From contig NC_020126.1 in the NCBI RefSeq assembly GCF_000331735.1, positions 9,551,501 through 9,615,500 on the forward strand: a DNA stretch of 64,000 nt, given 5' to 3'. Made by a program: the position numbers and the translations under genes. The notes below the pieces were generated by a model, which ran no database searches, was not told the origin of the DNA, and worked only from the letters and a program-made list of their open reading frames with translations. Source of the stretch: Myxococcus stipitatus DSM 14675. Lineage in GTDB: Bacteria; Myxococcota; Myxococcia; Myxococcales; Myxococcaceae. Positions 52,571 through 60,754 of this stretch are shown here, piece after piece. Positions within the stretch are counted from its first letter, which is position 1, and each line of letters opens with the position of its first letter.

Positions 52571-53242
52571 ATGGCCGCCAAGACCTCTTCCTCCGAGAGC
52601 CCCGCGCGTCCGCCTCGGCGCACGCAGCAGGAGCGGCGCGAGTCGACCCGGCGGAAGCTGTTGGACGCCACCATCGAGACGCTGGTGGAGCTGGGGCACG
52701 CGCGGCTGACGACGGTGGAGGTGGCGAAGCGCGCGGGCGTGTCACAGGGCGCGCTCTTCACGCACTTCGACACGAAGGCGGAGCTGCTCGCCGCGGCGGT
52801 GGAGCACCTCTTTCCTCGGCTCATCCAGGACTATCTCGCGGGGGTCGGCGCGCGGCCCTCCGGCAGGGACCGCATCAGCACCGCGGTGGACCTGTTGTGG
52901 GCCGCGTTCCAGCGGCCGGAGCTGCAAGCCGCCATCGAGTTGTATGTGGCGGCGCGCACGGACTCGGAGCTCCAGGTGGCGCTGGCCGCGGTGGACGGGC
53001 CGCACCGGGAGAACCTGCACCGGGTGGCGCGCGAGCTGTTCCCCGAGGCCGCGGACGCCTATCCGGAGTTCGACTCCGTGGTGGAGCTGGCGCTCGACGC
53101 CGTGCAGGGCGCGGCGATGGGCGGCAGCGCCCGACCGAAGGACCCCGCCCACCGCCGTATGCTGGATGCGCTGACGCGGTTTCTGCGCAGCACCTTCTCA
53201 CCCCATTCGCGCCGCCCCTCGAAACGGCGACGCCGCGACTGA
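52571..53242 (+). CDS. TetR-family transcriptional regulator
   Basis: 223 aa. The N-terminal HTH (about 20-65) has STRRKLLDATIETLVELGHARLTTVEVAKRAGVSQGALFTHFDTKAELL, the TetR_N signature (quoted in the family as T.eeIa..AGVS.GtlY.hF.sKe.Ll). The rest is the all-helical ligand-binding dimerisation domain. A Lys/Arg-rich N-tail and C-tail are present. It is transcribed with the sterol-desaturase-family gene, 21 nt apart, and a TGAC/GTCA inverted repeat lies in its promoter, so it probably represses this unit and responds to a lipid-like ligand (inference). Confidence 0.88.
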   Translation: MAAKTSSSESPARPPRRTQQERRESTRRKLLDATIETLVELGHARLTTVEVAKRAGVSQGALFTHFDTKAELLAAAVEHLFPRLIQDYLAGVGARPSGRDRISTAVDLLWAAFQRPELQAAIELYVAARTDSELQVALAAVDGPHRENLHRVARELFPEAADAYPEFDSVVELALDAVQGAAMGGSARPKDPAHRRMLDALTRFLRSTFSPHSRRPSKRRRRD

Positions 53243-53263
53243 GCACCCCGCTGGAGGTCTTCC

Positions 53264-54166
53264 ATGGACGCCACGCACATCCCGGACCTCATCACTCCCG
53301 CGATTCCCGTCTTCATCCTGACGGTGGTGGCCGAGGCGCTGTGGGTGAAGAAGCTGCGAGACGAGGGACGCGACTTCGCGGGGCACACCGTGAAGGACTC
53401 GCTCGCCAGCCTCTCCATGGGGCTGGGCAACGTCTTCATCAACGTGGTGTGGAAGTTCGTCGCCTTCGCCGGCTACCTGGCGCTCTACAAGCTGACGCCG
53501 CTGCGCGTGGGCTCGGGCGTGCTGGCCTGGGTGCTGCTCTTCTTCGCGGAGGACCTCTGCTACTACTGGTTCCATCGCATCCACCACGAGAGCCGCTTCT
53601 TCTGGGCCTCGCACGTGGTGCACCACTCCAGCCAGCACTACAACCTGACCACCGCGCTGCGACAGACGTGGACGCCGCCGACGAGCTGGGTGTTCTGGGC
53701 ACCGCTGGCGCTGCTGGGCTTCTCGCCCGTGATGATTGTCGTCCAGCAGTCGGTGAGCCTCTTGTATCAATACTGGATTCACACCGAGGCCATCGTCCGG
53801 CTGCCGCGCCCGCTGGAGTGGCTGCTCAACACGCCCTCCCATCACCGGGTGCATCACGCGTCCAACCCGCGCTACCTCGACAAGAACTACGCGGGCATCC
53901 TCATCATCTGGGACCGGCTGTTCGGCACCTTCGAGCCCGAGGTCGAGAAGCCCATCTACGGCCTCACCAAGAACCTCCAGACGTTCAACCCGGTGCGCAT
54001 CGCGTTCCATGAGTTCGCCTCCATCGCGCGCGACGCGATGAAGCCGGGGCCGTGGAAGCAGCGGCTGGGCTACATCTTCCGCAATCCCGCGTGGAAGCCC
54101 GAGGCGCCGCGGTCCGCTCCGCCGGGCAATCCTCCCGCGTCGGAGCCGCTGCGGCCTTCGGCGTGA
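53264..54166 (+). CDS. Sterol desaturase / fatty acid hydroxylase-family membrane enzyme
   Basis: 300 aa with about four membrane helices. The di-iron histidine clusters are all present: WFHRIHHE, HVVHHSSQHYN and PSHHRVHH, giving the eight-histidine pattern of FA_hydroxylase (PF04116). Such enzymes hydroxylate or desaturate sterols, fatty acids or carotenoids at the membrane. ATG 53264 follows GGAGG at 6 nt. The C-terminus is a soluble Pro-rich tail. Myxobacteria make unusual sterols and carotenoids, but this sequence alone does not fix the substrate. Confidence 0.88.
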   Translation: MDATHIPDLITPAIPVFILTVVAEALWVKKLRDEGRDFAGHTVKDSLASLSMGLGNVFINVVWKFVAFAGYLALYKLTPLRVGSGVLAWVLLFFAEDLCYYWFHRIHHESRFFWASHVVHHSSQHYNLTTALRQTWTPPTSWVFWAPLALLGFSPVMIVVQQSVSLLYQYWIHTEAIVRLPRPLEWLLNTPSHHRVHHASNPRYLDKNYAGILIIWDRLFGTFEPEVEKPIYGLTKNLQTFNPVRIAFHEFASIARDAMKPGPWKQRLGYIFRNPAWKPEAPRSAPPGNPPASEPLRPSA

Positions 54167-54189
54167 AGACCTCGCCCGGGTGGGGCGCG

Positions 54190-54203
54190 CGAGCCCCGGC
54201 TCG
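54190..54203 (+). terminator. Short hairpin after the sterol-desaturase-family gene
   Basis: CGAGC at 54190-54194 pairs with GCTCG at 54199-54203 around a 4-nt loop (an extra C:G pair at the loop base is possible), 24 nt after the stop. Weak but suitably placed ahead of pgi. Confidence 0.35.
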
Positions 54204-54334
54204 GGTGCGGAGTGTTGAGCACTGAGCCTTCCGGGAGTGCGCGGCCCTGGCGTGTTCGGCTTCCCTCGCGCGTGCGGAGGCGCTAAGCCAGCCGGCGGTT
54301 TTCGCGCGAGCAACCCCTGGGCGGTGGAGGAGCC

Positions 54335-55924
54335 ATGACCGAGCGTGAGCTGTGGGAGCGGTACCAGCGGTATCTGAGCGTCGTCCCGTCGCTGGGGTTC
54401 TCCCTCGACGTCTCGCGCATGGGCTTCGCGGCGGACTTCCTGGAGCGGATGCGGCCTCGGCTGGAGGAGGCGTTCTCGCGGATGGAGGCGCTGGAGAAGG
54501 GCGCCATCGCCAACCCGGATGAGAACCGCCGCGTGGGGCACTACTGGCTGCGCGCGCCGGAGCTCGCGCCCGAGCCCGCGCTGTCGAAGGACATCACGAG
54601 CACGGTGGCGGACATCCACGCGTTCGCGCGCGAGGTGCACGAGGGGAAGCTCAAGCCCCCCAAGGCGCCGCGCTTCACGCACCTGCTCCTGGTGGGCATC
54701 GGCGGGTCGGCGCTGGGGCCGCAGCTGGTCGCGGACGCGCTGACGTCGAAGGCGGACGCGATGCAGGTGTCCTTCTTCGACAACACGGACCCGGATGGGA
54801 TGGACCGGGTGCTGGGGCAGCTGGGCGCGCGGCTGGCCGAGACGCTGACGGTGGTCATCAGCAAGTCCGGCGGCACGAAGGAGACGCGCAACGGCATGCT
54901 GGAGGCGGAGCGCGCGTACAAGGAGCAGGGGCTCGCCTTCAACAAGCACGCGGTGGCCATCACCGGCGCGGGCAGTGAGCTGGACCAGCACGCGCGCAAG
55001 CAGGGCTGGCTGCGCACCTTCCCCATGTGGGACTGGGTCGGGGGGCGCACGTCGGTGATGTCCGCGGTGGGGCTGTTGCCCGCGCGGCTCCAGGGCCTGG
55101 ACATCGACGCGATGCTCGAGGGCGCGCGGGAGATGGACGTGGCGACGCGGCAGCGCGACGCGGTGAAGAACCCCGCGGCGCTGCTCGCGCTGATGTGGTT
55201 CCACGCGGGCGATGGGCGCGGGCTGAAGGACATGGTCATCCTGCCGTACAAGGACCGCCTGCTCCTGATGTCGCGCTACCTCCAGCAGCTCGTCATGGAG
55301 TCGCTGGGCAAGGAGAAGGACCTGGACGGCCAGGTGGTGAACCAGGGCATCGCCGTCTACGGGAACAAGGGCTCCACGGACCAGCACGCGTATGTGCAGC
55401 AGCTTCGCGAGGGGGTGCCCAACTTCTTCGCCACCTTCATCGAGGTGTTGAAGGACCGCGACGGCGAGTCGATGGAGGTCGAGAGCGGCACCACGAGCGG
55501 CGACTACCTGCTGGGCTTCCTCCTGGGAACGCGCCGCGCGCTGTACGAGAAGGGCCGCGAGTCGCTCACGCTCACGGTTCCGGACGTGAGCGCGCGCACG
55601 GTGGGCGCGCTGATTGCACTCTACGAGCGCGCGGTGGGCCTGTACGCCAGCCTCGTGCACATCAACGCGTACCATCAGCCAGGCGTCGAGGCGGGCAAGA
55701 AGGCCGCGACGAGCGTGCTGGCGATTCAGCAGAAGCTCACGGCGCGGCTGCGCGAGGCCCGCGCGGACGCTCGCACCGCGGAGCAGCTCGCCGCGGACAT
55801 CGGACAGCCCGATGAGGTGGAGACCGTCTACAAGGTGCTGGAGCACCTGGCCGCGAACCCCGGGCGAGGCGTGAAGCGGACCGGTGGACCGGGGCCCGCC
55901 GAGGTGCGCTTCCAGACGAAGTGA
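54335..55924 (+). CDS. pgi: Glucose-6-phosphate isomerase
   Basis: 529 aa. The PGI fold is clear: [12 protein letters not shown] (phosphate loop), [12 protein letters not shown] (second SIS loop with the Ser/Thr phosphate ligands), signature 1 [15 protein letters not shown], and the catalytic region [16 protein letters not shown]. It interconverts glucose-6-phosphate and fructose-6-phosphate in glycolysis and gluconeogenesis. The ATG follows GGAGG at 4 nt. It stands alone with a strong terminator after it. Length and motif order are those of bacterial PGI, with no sign of truncation. Confidence 0.95.
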   Translation: MTERELWERYQRYLSVVPSLGFSLDVSRMGFAADFLERMRPRLEEAFSRMEALEKGAIANPDENRRVGHYWLRAPELAPEPALSKDITSTVADIHAFAREVHEGKLKPPKAPRFTHLLLVGIGGSALGPQLVADALTSKADAMQVSFFDNTDPDGMDRVLGQLGARLAETLTVVISKSGGTKETRNGMLEAERAYKEQGLAFNKHAVAITGAGSELDQHARKQGWLRTFPMWDWVGGRTSVMSAVGLLPARLQGLDIDAMLEGAREMDVATRQRDAVKNPAALLALMWFHAGDGRGLKDMVILPYKDRLLLMSRYLQQLVMESLGKEKDLDGQVVNQGIAVYGNKGSTDQHAYVQQLREGVPNFFATFIEVLKDRDGESMEVESGTTSGDYLLGFLLGTRRALYEKGRESLTLTVPDVSARTVGALIALYERAVGLYASLVHINAYHQPGVEAGKKAATSVLAIQQKLTARLREARADARTAEQLAADIGQPDEVETVYKVLEHLAANPGRGVKRTGGPGPAEVRFQTK

Positions 55925-55930
55925 GTGATT

Positions 55931-55959
55931 CGAGCCCGGGACCTTCCAGCCCGGGCTCG
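55931..55959 (+). terminator. Hairpin terminator after pgi
   Basis: CGAGCCCGGG at 55931-55940 pairs perfectly with CCCGGGCTCG at 55950-55959 around a 9-nt loop, 6 nt after the stop. Confidence 0.7.
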
Positions 55960-56035
55960 CCCATCACCTCCGCGCCAGGAAGCTCCTCCCCGCTGACTTC
56001 CGGGTGAAGCTCACTGGCGCGGACCCATCACCCAC

Positions 56036-57028
56036 TCAGCCAATGCCCCAGAGCTTGCGAGCCTCCTCGGCGATGACGTCGGGGTACTCCTCGGGGAAGA
56101 AGAGCTTCGCGCCGGGAATGCGGCGCACGCCACGGGACGCGCCGAAGGTCTGGTCGAGGTAGTCGGCGCTCGACTGCGAGAAGATGGTGTCGCCCGTTCC
56201 CCAGATGATGCGCGTGGGGACCTTGCACTTCTGCAGCTCGGGGCCGATGCCCGCCAGCGAGTTGGCCTCCAGCGCCAGCGTGTACGCGTGCGCCTGCGCC
56301 TTGCCGCGCGGCGTGCGCACCAGCGGACCGAAGTAGTACTCGATGGCCTCGTCCGTGGGGTTCGCCGGGTTCGAGAAGCACATCGCCCCGATGCCCTTGT
56401 CCGAACGCGCGAGCGCCTTGTCCGCGAGCCACGGCGCCAGCCACGCGTCCACGTACTCACCCGTGCGCGCCAGCTCGATGACCGGCAGCACCGCGGGAGG
56501 CGGGCACTCGCTCTCCACATCGCAGTTGGTCAGCAGCAGCGTGCGCACGCGCTCGGGATGACGGGTGACCAGCAGCTGCGCGATGGCGCCGCCGCTGTCG
56601 TTCGCGATGACATCCGCCGTCTTGATGGAGAGCCGGTCCATCAACTCGATGAGCATCTTCACCTGCTCGTCCGGCGAATAGCTCTGCCCCTCCGCGACCT
56701 CCGTGAAGCCCAGCCCCATGAAGTCGGGCGCGACACAGCGGCGATACGGAGACAGCCGCTCGATGGCGCCTCGCCACTGGAAGCTGTTCAGCGGAAAGCC
56801 GTGCAGGAACAGCGCGGCCTCGCCGGTGCCGCGCTCGATATAGGCGATGCGCCCGAAGCGGCTGTCCAGGTACTTGCGCGAGGAGTGATACGCCTCGGCG
56901 TTCAGCGTGCCCCCTTCCGGGGAAGCGCTCGCGCCACTCACTCCGCGAGGCATGCAGCCAGCGAGCGCGGTGGCGGCCAGTGCGGTGGTCGTGAAACCCA
57001 GAAACTCCCTGCGATGCATTGAACTCAT
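56036..57028 (-). CDS. Lipid-anchored alpha/beta hydrolase with Asp nucleophile position (haloalkane dehalogenase-like)
   Basis: 330 aa from ATG 57028, preceded by AGGAAG at 9 nt. The N-terminus is a twin-arginine-type lipoprotein signal (HRREFLGF...ALAGC, Cys25). The fold shows LFLHGFPLNS (oxyanion loop) and the nucleophile elbow VIANDSGGA, where Asp144 occupies the nucleophile position as in haloalkane dehalogenases and epoxide hydrolases. The distal catalytic His expected after PGA is not seen: the sequence reads IPGAKLFFPEEYPD. It may thus be a binding homologue or use another base. The SDR gene at 57278 is divergent. Confidence 0.78.
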   Translation of the reverse strand: MSSMHRREFLGFTTTALAATALAGCMPRGVSGASASPEGGTLNAEAYHSSRKYLDSRFGRIAYIERGTGEAALFLHGFPLNSFQWRGAIERLSPYRRCVAPDFMGLGFTEVAEGQSYSPDEQVKMLIELMDRLSIKTADVIANDSGGAIAQLLVTRHPERVRTLLLTNCDVESECPPPAVLPVIELARTGEYVDAWLAPWLADKALARSDKGIGAMCFSNPANPTDEAIEYYFGPLVRTPRGKAQAHAYTLALEANSLAGIGPELQKCKVPTRIIWGTGDTIFSQSSADYLDQTFGASRGVRRIPGAKLFFPEEYPDVIAEEARKLWGIG

Positions 57029-57169
57029 GACAAAAGTCTTCCTGTAAGGGGTGCCAGCGGCCGTTCGGCCGTTCGGGGCGCGGACTTGTAACGAGCCACT
57101 CAAAAGGCCACTCGGGAAAAGTCACGTGCGCTGAGAGATCCCAGAATCGGAGACTCGAAGCCCACGATG

Positions 57170-57186
57170 CGAGACGATACGTCTCG
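57170..57186. promoter_or_regulatory. Operator-like inverted repeat 1 (CGAGACG-N3-CGTCTCG)
   Basis: A perfect 7-3-7 inverted repeat, CGAGACG ATA CGTCTCG, ends 2 nt upstream of a TTGACA box. The same arms recur at 57222. Typical of a dimeric repressor site. Confidence 0.7.
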
Positions 57187-57188
57187 TG

Positions 57189-57217
57189 TTGACATGAGGT
57201 TCCGGTGAGGCTACTTC
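57189..57217 (+). promoter_or_regulatory. Candidate sigma-70-type promoter of the SDR gene
   Basis: TTGACA at 57189-57194, a 17-nt spacer and TACTTC at 57212-57217. The -35 matches consensus and the -10 is weak. It is flanked by the two inverted repeats and lies 60 nt upstream of the ATG at 57278. Confidence 0.55.
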
Positions 57218-57221
57218 TTCA

Positions 57222-57238
57222 CGAGACGGCGCGTCTCG
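57222..57238. promoter_or_regulatory. Operator-like inverted repeat 2 (CGAGACG-N3-CGTCTCG)
   Basis: The same 17-bp arms as repeat 1 with centre GCG, placed around the expected +1, 52 nt centre to centre from the first copy (about five helical turns). Confidence 0.7.
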
Positions 57239-57277
57239 CGCCGCTCTTCTCGTAACCCATTGGAAAGAGGTCGTTTC

Positions 57278-58129
57278 ATGCCTGGGGCAAGCAAGGTCTG
57301 GCTCATCACTGGAAGCAGCCGAGGACTGGGCCGGGCGTTCGCGGAGGCGGCCCTGGCGGCGGGAGACAGGGTCGTGGCCACGGCTCGGGACCCGGGCCGG
57401 CTCCAGGAGTTGATCGCCCGATACCCGGAGCACTGCGTGGCGCTGCCGCTGGATGTGACACATCGAGACGCGGTGTTTCAGTGTATCGAGAAAGGCATTG
57501 CGGCCTTCGGGCAGCTCGACGTGGTCGTGAACAACGCGGGCTATGGGCTGGTGGGCACCATCGAGGAGCACTCCGAAGCCGACCTCCGCGCGCAGATGGA
57601 GACCAATCTGTTCGGCGCGCTGTGGATGACGCAGGCGGTGCTTCCGCACCTGCGGGCGCGACGGACGGGGCACATCGTGCAGATCTCCAGCGTGGGCGGC
57701 GTTGGGAGCATGCCGACGTTCGGCGCGTACAACGCGAGCAAGTGGGCGCTGGAGGGCTTCAGCGAGGCACTCGCCGCGGAGGTGGCGCCGTGGGGGATTC
57801 GCGTGACACTCGTCGAGCCGGGCTCGTTCGCGACGGACTGGAGCTGGGGAAGCATGCGCTTCGCCGCTCCGATGCCCGCCTATGACGAGCTGCGCACGTC
57901 CTTGTTCGGCACGAGCCAGGTCCCCTGGGACTTGAGTCACCAGGCCCACGACACCAGTGCGTCGCCCGAGGTCGCCGCGCGGGAGCTGCTCGAGCACGTG
58001 AATCGCGAGACGGGCCCGCTGCGCCTGCTCCTCGGCGAAGACGCACCGGTCCAGGTGCGAACCCTCCTGGACGGACGCCGTGAAGACTATCTGCGCAACC
58101 CGCGCTTCCAGGCGCTGGTCGCTCGCTGA
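57278..58129 (+). CDS. Short-chain dehydrogenase/reductase under a twin-operator promoter
   Basis: 283 aa from ATG 57278 (GAAAGAGG ribosome-binding site). Classical SDR: cofactor loop TGSSRGLGR, acidic/Arg strand ATARDPGRL, NNAGYG, and catalytic Tyr151/Lys155 in AYNASKW. The C-terminal 80 residues extend the substrate loop (FATDWSWGSMRFAAPMPAYDEL). It is similar in plan to SDRs acting on ketones and aldehydes; no substrate is implied. The promoter carries two identical-arm inverted repeats, suggesting tight repression and induction. The SUFU-domain gene follows after 31 nt. Confidence 0.88.
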   Translation: MPGASKVWLITGSSRGLGRAFAEAALAAGDRVVATARDPGRLQELIARYPEHCVALPLDVTHRDAVFQCIEKGIAAFGQLDVVVNNAGYGLVGTIEEHSEADLRAQMETNLFGALWMTQAVLPHLRARRTGHIVQISSVGGVGSMPTFGAYNASKWALEGFSEALAAEVAPWGIRVTLVEPGSFATDWSWGSMRFAAPMPAYDELRTSLFGTSQVPWDLSHQAHDTSASPEVAARELLEHVNRETGPLRLLLGEDAPVQVRTLLDGRREDYLRNPRFQALVAR

Positions 58130-58160
58130 AGAGACGGGGGTCAGCGCGTAGACTGGCCTC

Positions 58161-58748
58161 ATGGATTCACCCGAGCTGTTTCAACACGACCTCCGGCGCA
58201 CCGTCGTCCTGGGCGCCTACCTGCGGCACTGGGGCATGCCGCTCGACCGGCAGCGCTTCTCCCGGGAGACGGACATCGTCGAGGTCTACCTGTTCCCCGC
58301 CACCGCGGAGTCACCCGTCGCACGCGTCGCCACCGTCGGTGCTTCCTCTTTCGCTCGGGAGGGAGGAACGCGCTCCGAGTTCCTGCTCGTGCTGTCCGCG
58401 GACCTGGGCGGCGCGACGTTCGAGGAGGTCGCCGGCTTCCTCATGGACTTCGTCCTCTATTCGCGAAGGGACGACGTGGAGGTGCAGCCGGGCCGAGCCG
58501 TGCCCCCGTCTCCCCTGGTGCCGAAGTCCTGGCCCACGCGCGCGCTCCTCGTGGACGAGGCCCTGGGCGAAGACGAGGAGTTCGAGCGGCTCCACCTCGG
58601 TCCGCAACACATCGAGCTGTGGTGGCTCGTGCCGCTGCATGAGGCGGAGCATGCGTTCATCCAGAAGGAGGGGTTCGACGCGTTCAGTGAGCTCCTGGAC
58701 GCGAGTGAATCAAGCCCCGCGGAGGTCCACCGCCCCTCGCTCGTCTGA
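58161..58748 (+). CDS. Suppressor-of-Fused (SUFU) domain protein
   Basis: 195 aa, soluble. A SUFU-like fold is indicated by the acidic N-terminal region with VEVYLFPAT, the FVLYSRRDDVEVQPGRAV segment and the C-terminal motif IELWWLVPLHEAEHAFIQKEGFDAF, which is strongly conserved in bacterial SUFU proteins (WLLPIxxxExxFxxxxG). In bacteria this family often serves as immunity protein for polymorphic toxins. No toxin gene is adjacent, so a housekeeping or orphan-immunity role is equally possible. It follows the SDR gene by 31 nt and is convergent with the LysR gene, 3 nt apart. Confidence 0.8.
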   Translation: MDSPELFQHDLRRTVVLGAYLRHWGMPLDRQRFSRETDIVEVYLFPATAESPVARVATVGASSFAREGGTRSEFLLVLSADLGGATFEEVAGFLMDFVLYSRRDDVEVQPGRAVPPSPLVPKSWPTRALLVDEALGEDEEFERLHLGPQHIELWWLVPLHEAEHAFIQKEGFDAFSELLDASESSPAEVHRPSLV

Positions 58749-58751
58749 GGA

Positions 58752-59654
58752 CTATCGCGCCGAGGCTTCTGTCCCCGCGAGCCCGGCCTTCTCGCGCTTG
58801 CACAGCTCCACCACCCAGTCCGAGGCCGCGCGCACCCGAGGGCTGCGCTGCAAGTCCTTGTGCAAGGCCAGCCACAGCGGGCGCTTTCCCAGGACACCCG
58901 CGCCCACTCGTGTCAGCCGGGTGTCTCGCTCTCCGGTGAGACAAGGCAGGAGCGCGACTCCGAGTCCCGCCGCCGCGGCCTCGCGCAGCACGGTGGTGCT
59001 GTTGCTCTGGAGCAACCTGCGGCCACCTTGGGTGAGGCGTGTGAGCTCCTCGGACTCGGGGCCCGAGGTGAGCGTCGTCCGGTAGGCCAGCACGGAGTGG
59101 TTCCGGAAGTCCCCCGGGCGAGGCGCTCCTCGACGCCGCAGGTACGCTCGCGCCGCGTACATCGCGAACGCCATGTCGCCCACCTTGCGAATCACCAGGG
59201 CATCCCCGCGAGGCGGAGCGATTCGCAGCGCCAGGTCCGCGTCCCCTCGCTGGAGATCGACCAGGTCCGAGCCGACGACGAGCTCCACGTTGAGTCCGGG
59301 ATGGCGGGCATGCAGCTCCCCCAGGTGTGGAGCGAGCAGCGCCTGGGCCAGGTACTCGGTGGCCGCGATGCGGACGGTGCCCTCCGCCTTCTCCTCGCGG
59401 GACACGGCATCCGAGAGCGAGCGGAGCGAGTCCTCCATCTCCCGCGCGCGAGCCACCACGGCCTCGGCCTCCTCGGTGAGTCCCAGGGTGCGAGCGCCGC
59501 GCAGCACGAGCCGGGTCCCCAGGGCTTTCTCCAGGGCGGCGAGGCGGCGGCCCACCGTGGTGGCGTCCACTCGCAGCTCGCGAGCCGCTCCAGCGAGCGA
59601 GCCCTGGCGTGCCACGGCGAGCAGGTAGCGCAAGTCGTCCCATCGCATATCCAT
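58752..59654 (-). CDS. LysR-family transcriptional regulator
   Basis: 300 aa from ATG 59654 (the upstream frame to 59696 has a Cys-rich, non-protein-like composition). The N-terminal winged HTH (about 1-60: RWDDLRYLLAVARQGSLAGAARELRVDATTVGRRLAALEKAL, in the family pattern) is followed by a LysR_substrate domain. It is divergent from the alpha/beta hydrolase at 59762, the usual arrangement for a LysR regulator and its target. TGCAG/CTGCA dyads lie in the 107-nt intergenic region. Confidence 0.9.
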   Translation of the reverse strand: MDMRWDDLRYLLAVARQGSLAGAARELRVDATTVGRRLAALEKALGTRLVLRGARTLGLTEEAEAVVARAREMEDSLRSLSDAVSREEKAEGTVRIAATEYLAQALLAPHLGELHARHPGLNVELVVGSDLVDLQRGDADLALRIAPPRGDALVIRKVGDMAFAMYAARAYLRRRGAPRPGDFRNHSVLAYRTTLTSGPESEELTRLTQGGRRLLQSNSTTVLREAAAAGLGVALLPCLTGERDTRLTRVGAGVLGKRPLWLALHKDLQRSPRVRAASDWVVELCKREKAGLAGTEASAR

Positions 59655-59656
59655 GC

Positions 59657-59682
59657 CTGCAATGGTGCAGCAAAGCCCTGCA
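59657..59682. promoter_or_regulatory. Candidate LysR-binding dyads (CTGCA/TGCAG)
   Basis: CTGCA at 59657, TGCAG at 59666 and CTGCA at 59678 form overlapping inverted repeats; TGCAG-N7-CTGCA spans 59666-59682. They lie just upstream of the LysR start, between the divergent genes. Confidence 0.4.
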
Positions 59683-59761
59683 TTCCCGCAGCACATCCAG
59701 CGCTATCTCGTGCGACAGGAGCTGCGGCACCCACACAGCCCGGCGCGACCAGGAGCACACG

Positions 59762-60742
59762 ATGTCGATGTCCATGTTTCATCCGACGACGCTGGAGCAG
59801 GAGACAAACCACCCGGAGCAGCGTCTGCCGGTCGAGGCCGCGCCGGCGGTGGAGTCCGGGGGCTCGCGTCCTGGGGTGGCGTTCCGCTTCCAGGCGAGGG
59901 ATGGCTACTCGCTGGCCGCGACGCTCCATGAGCCCGAGGGCTCACAGCTGGGCGCCGTGGTGCTGGTGAGTGGAGCCACGGGTGCGCGGCAGCGGTACTA
60001 CTCGCGCTTCGCGGCCTTCCTCGCGCAGCGGGGTTTTCCGACCATCACCTTCGACTACCGAGGCATCGGCGGCTCGCGTCCGCAGTCACTCGAGGGCTTC
60101 GAGGCGCGCATGGAGGACTGGGGGAGCCAGGACCTCGCGGGCGCCATCGACATGGTGCGCGAGCGGTATCCGAACCACCGGTTGCTCCTGGTGGGCCACA
60201 GCGTTGGCGGGCAACTCCTGGGGCTCGCGCCCAACGCGGGCGAGGTGTCCGCGCTGCTGAACGTGGCGGCGGGCTCGGGCTACTACAAGCTGTTCCCCCA
60301 GAGCTGGCGCATGGGGCTCACCTGGCGCGTGGTGATGCCCACGCTGGTGCGAGCGTTCGGGAAGTTGCCGGGCTGGGCGGGCACGGCGGAGGACCTGCCC
60401 GCGGGAGTGGCTGAGCAGTGGGCGCGGTGGTGCCTGTCCCCTGACTACCTGTTGAGCGAGGGCGGCGAGGCGCGTCGCGAGGCCTATGCGTCGCTGTACC
60501 TGCCGCTGCGGGCGTACAGCTTCGCGGACGACGAGATGGCGCCGCGTGCGGCGGTGGAGCACCTGTTGTCGTTCTACGCGGACTCGCTGATGGAGCACCG
60601 TCACGTGTCCCCGAAGGACCTGGGACGGGCCATCGGTCACTTCGGATTCTTCCGTGAGACGTTCCGAGACACGCTCTGGTGCGAAGCCACCGAGTGGCTC
60701 GCAATCCACGCCCTCACGCCTCGCCCTGCCACCGGGGCCTGA
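59762..60742 (+). CDS. Alpha/beta hydrolase divergent from the LysR regulator
   Basis: 326 aa from ATG 59762. Elements: VVLVSGATGARQRYY, DYRGIGGSRP, nucleophile elbow LLVGHSVGGQLL with the catalytic serine, and a histidine in AIGHFGFF. There is an N-terminal 40-aa acidic tail but no signal peptide. It looks like a cytoplasmic serine hydrolase of the 'alpha/beta hydrolase family protein' class seen beside LysR regulators; the substrate is unknown. It is convergent with the membrane-protein gene, 12 nt apart. Confidence 0.82.
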   Translation: MSMSMFHPTTLEQETNHPEQRLPVEAAPAVESGGSRPGVAFRFQARDGYSLAATLHEPEGSQLGAVVLVSGATGARQRYYSRFAAFLAQRGFPTITFDYRGIGGSRPQSLEGFEARMEDWGSQDLAGAIDMVRERYPNHRLLLVGHSVGGQLLGLAPNAGEVSALLNVAAGSGYYKLFPQSWRMGLTWRVVMPTLVRAFGKLPGWAGTAEDLPAGVAEQWARWCLSPDYLLSEGGEARREAYASLYLPLRAYSFADDEMAPRAAVEHLLSFYADSLMEHRHVSPKDLGRAIGHFGFFRETFRDTLWCEATEWLAIHALTPRPATGA

Positions 60743-60754
60743 GGCAACACGCCC

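Noticed and set aside
57122-58162. A 346-codon minus-strand frame opposite the SDR gene
   Set aside because: It covers the operator/promoter region and the antisense of a well-supported SDR; its translation has no domain.
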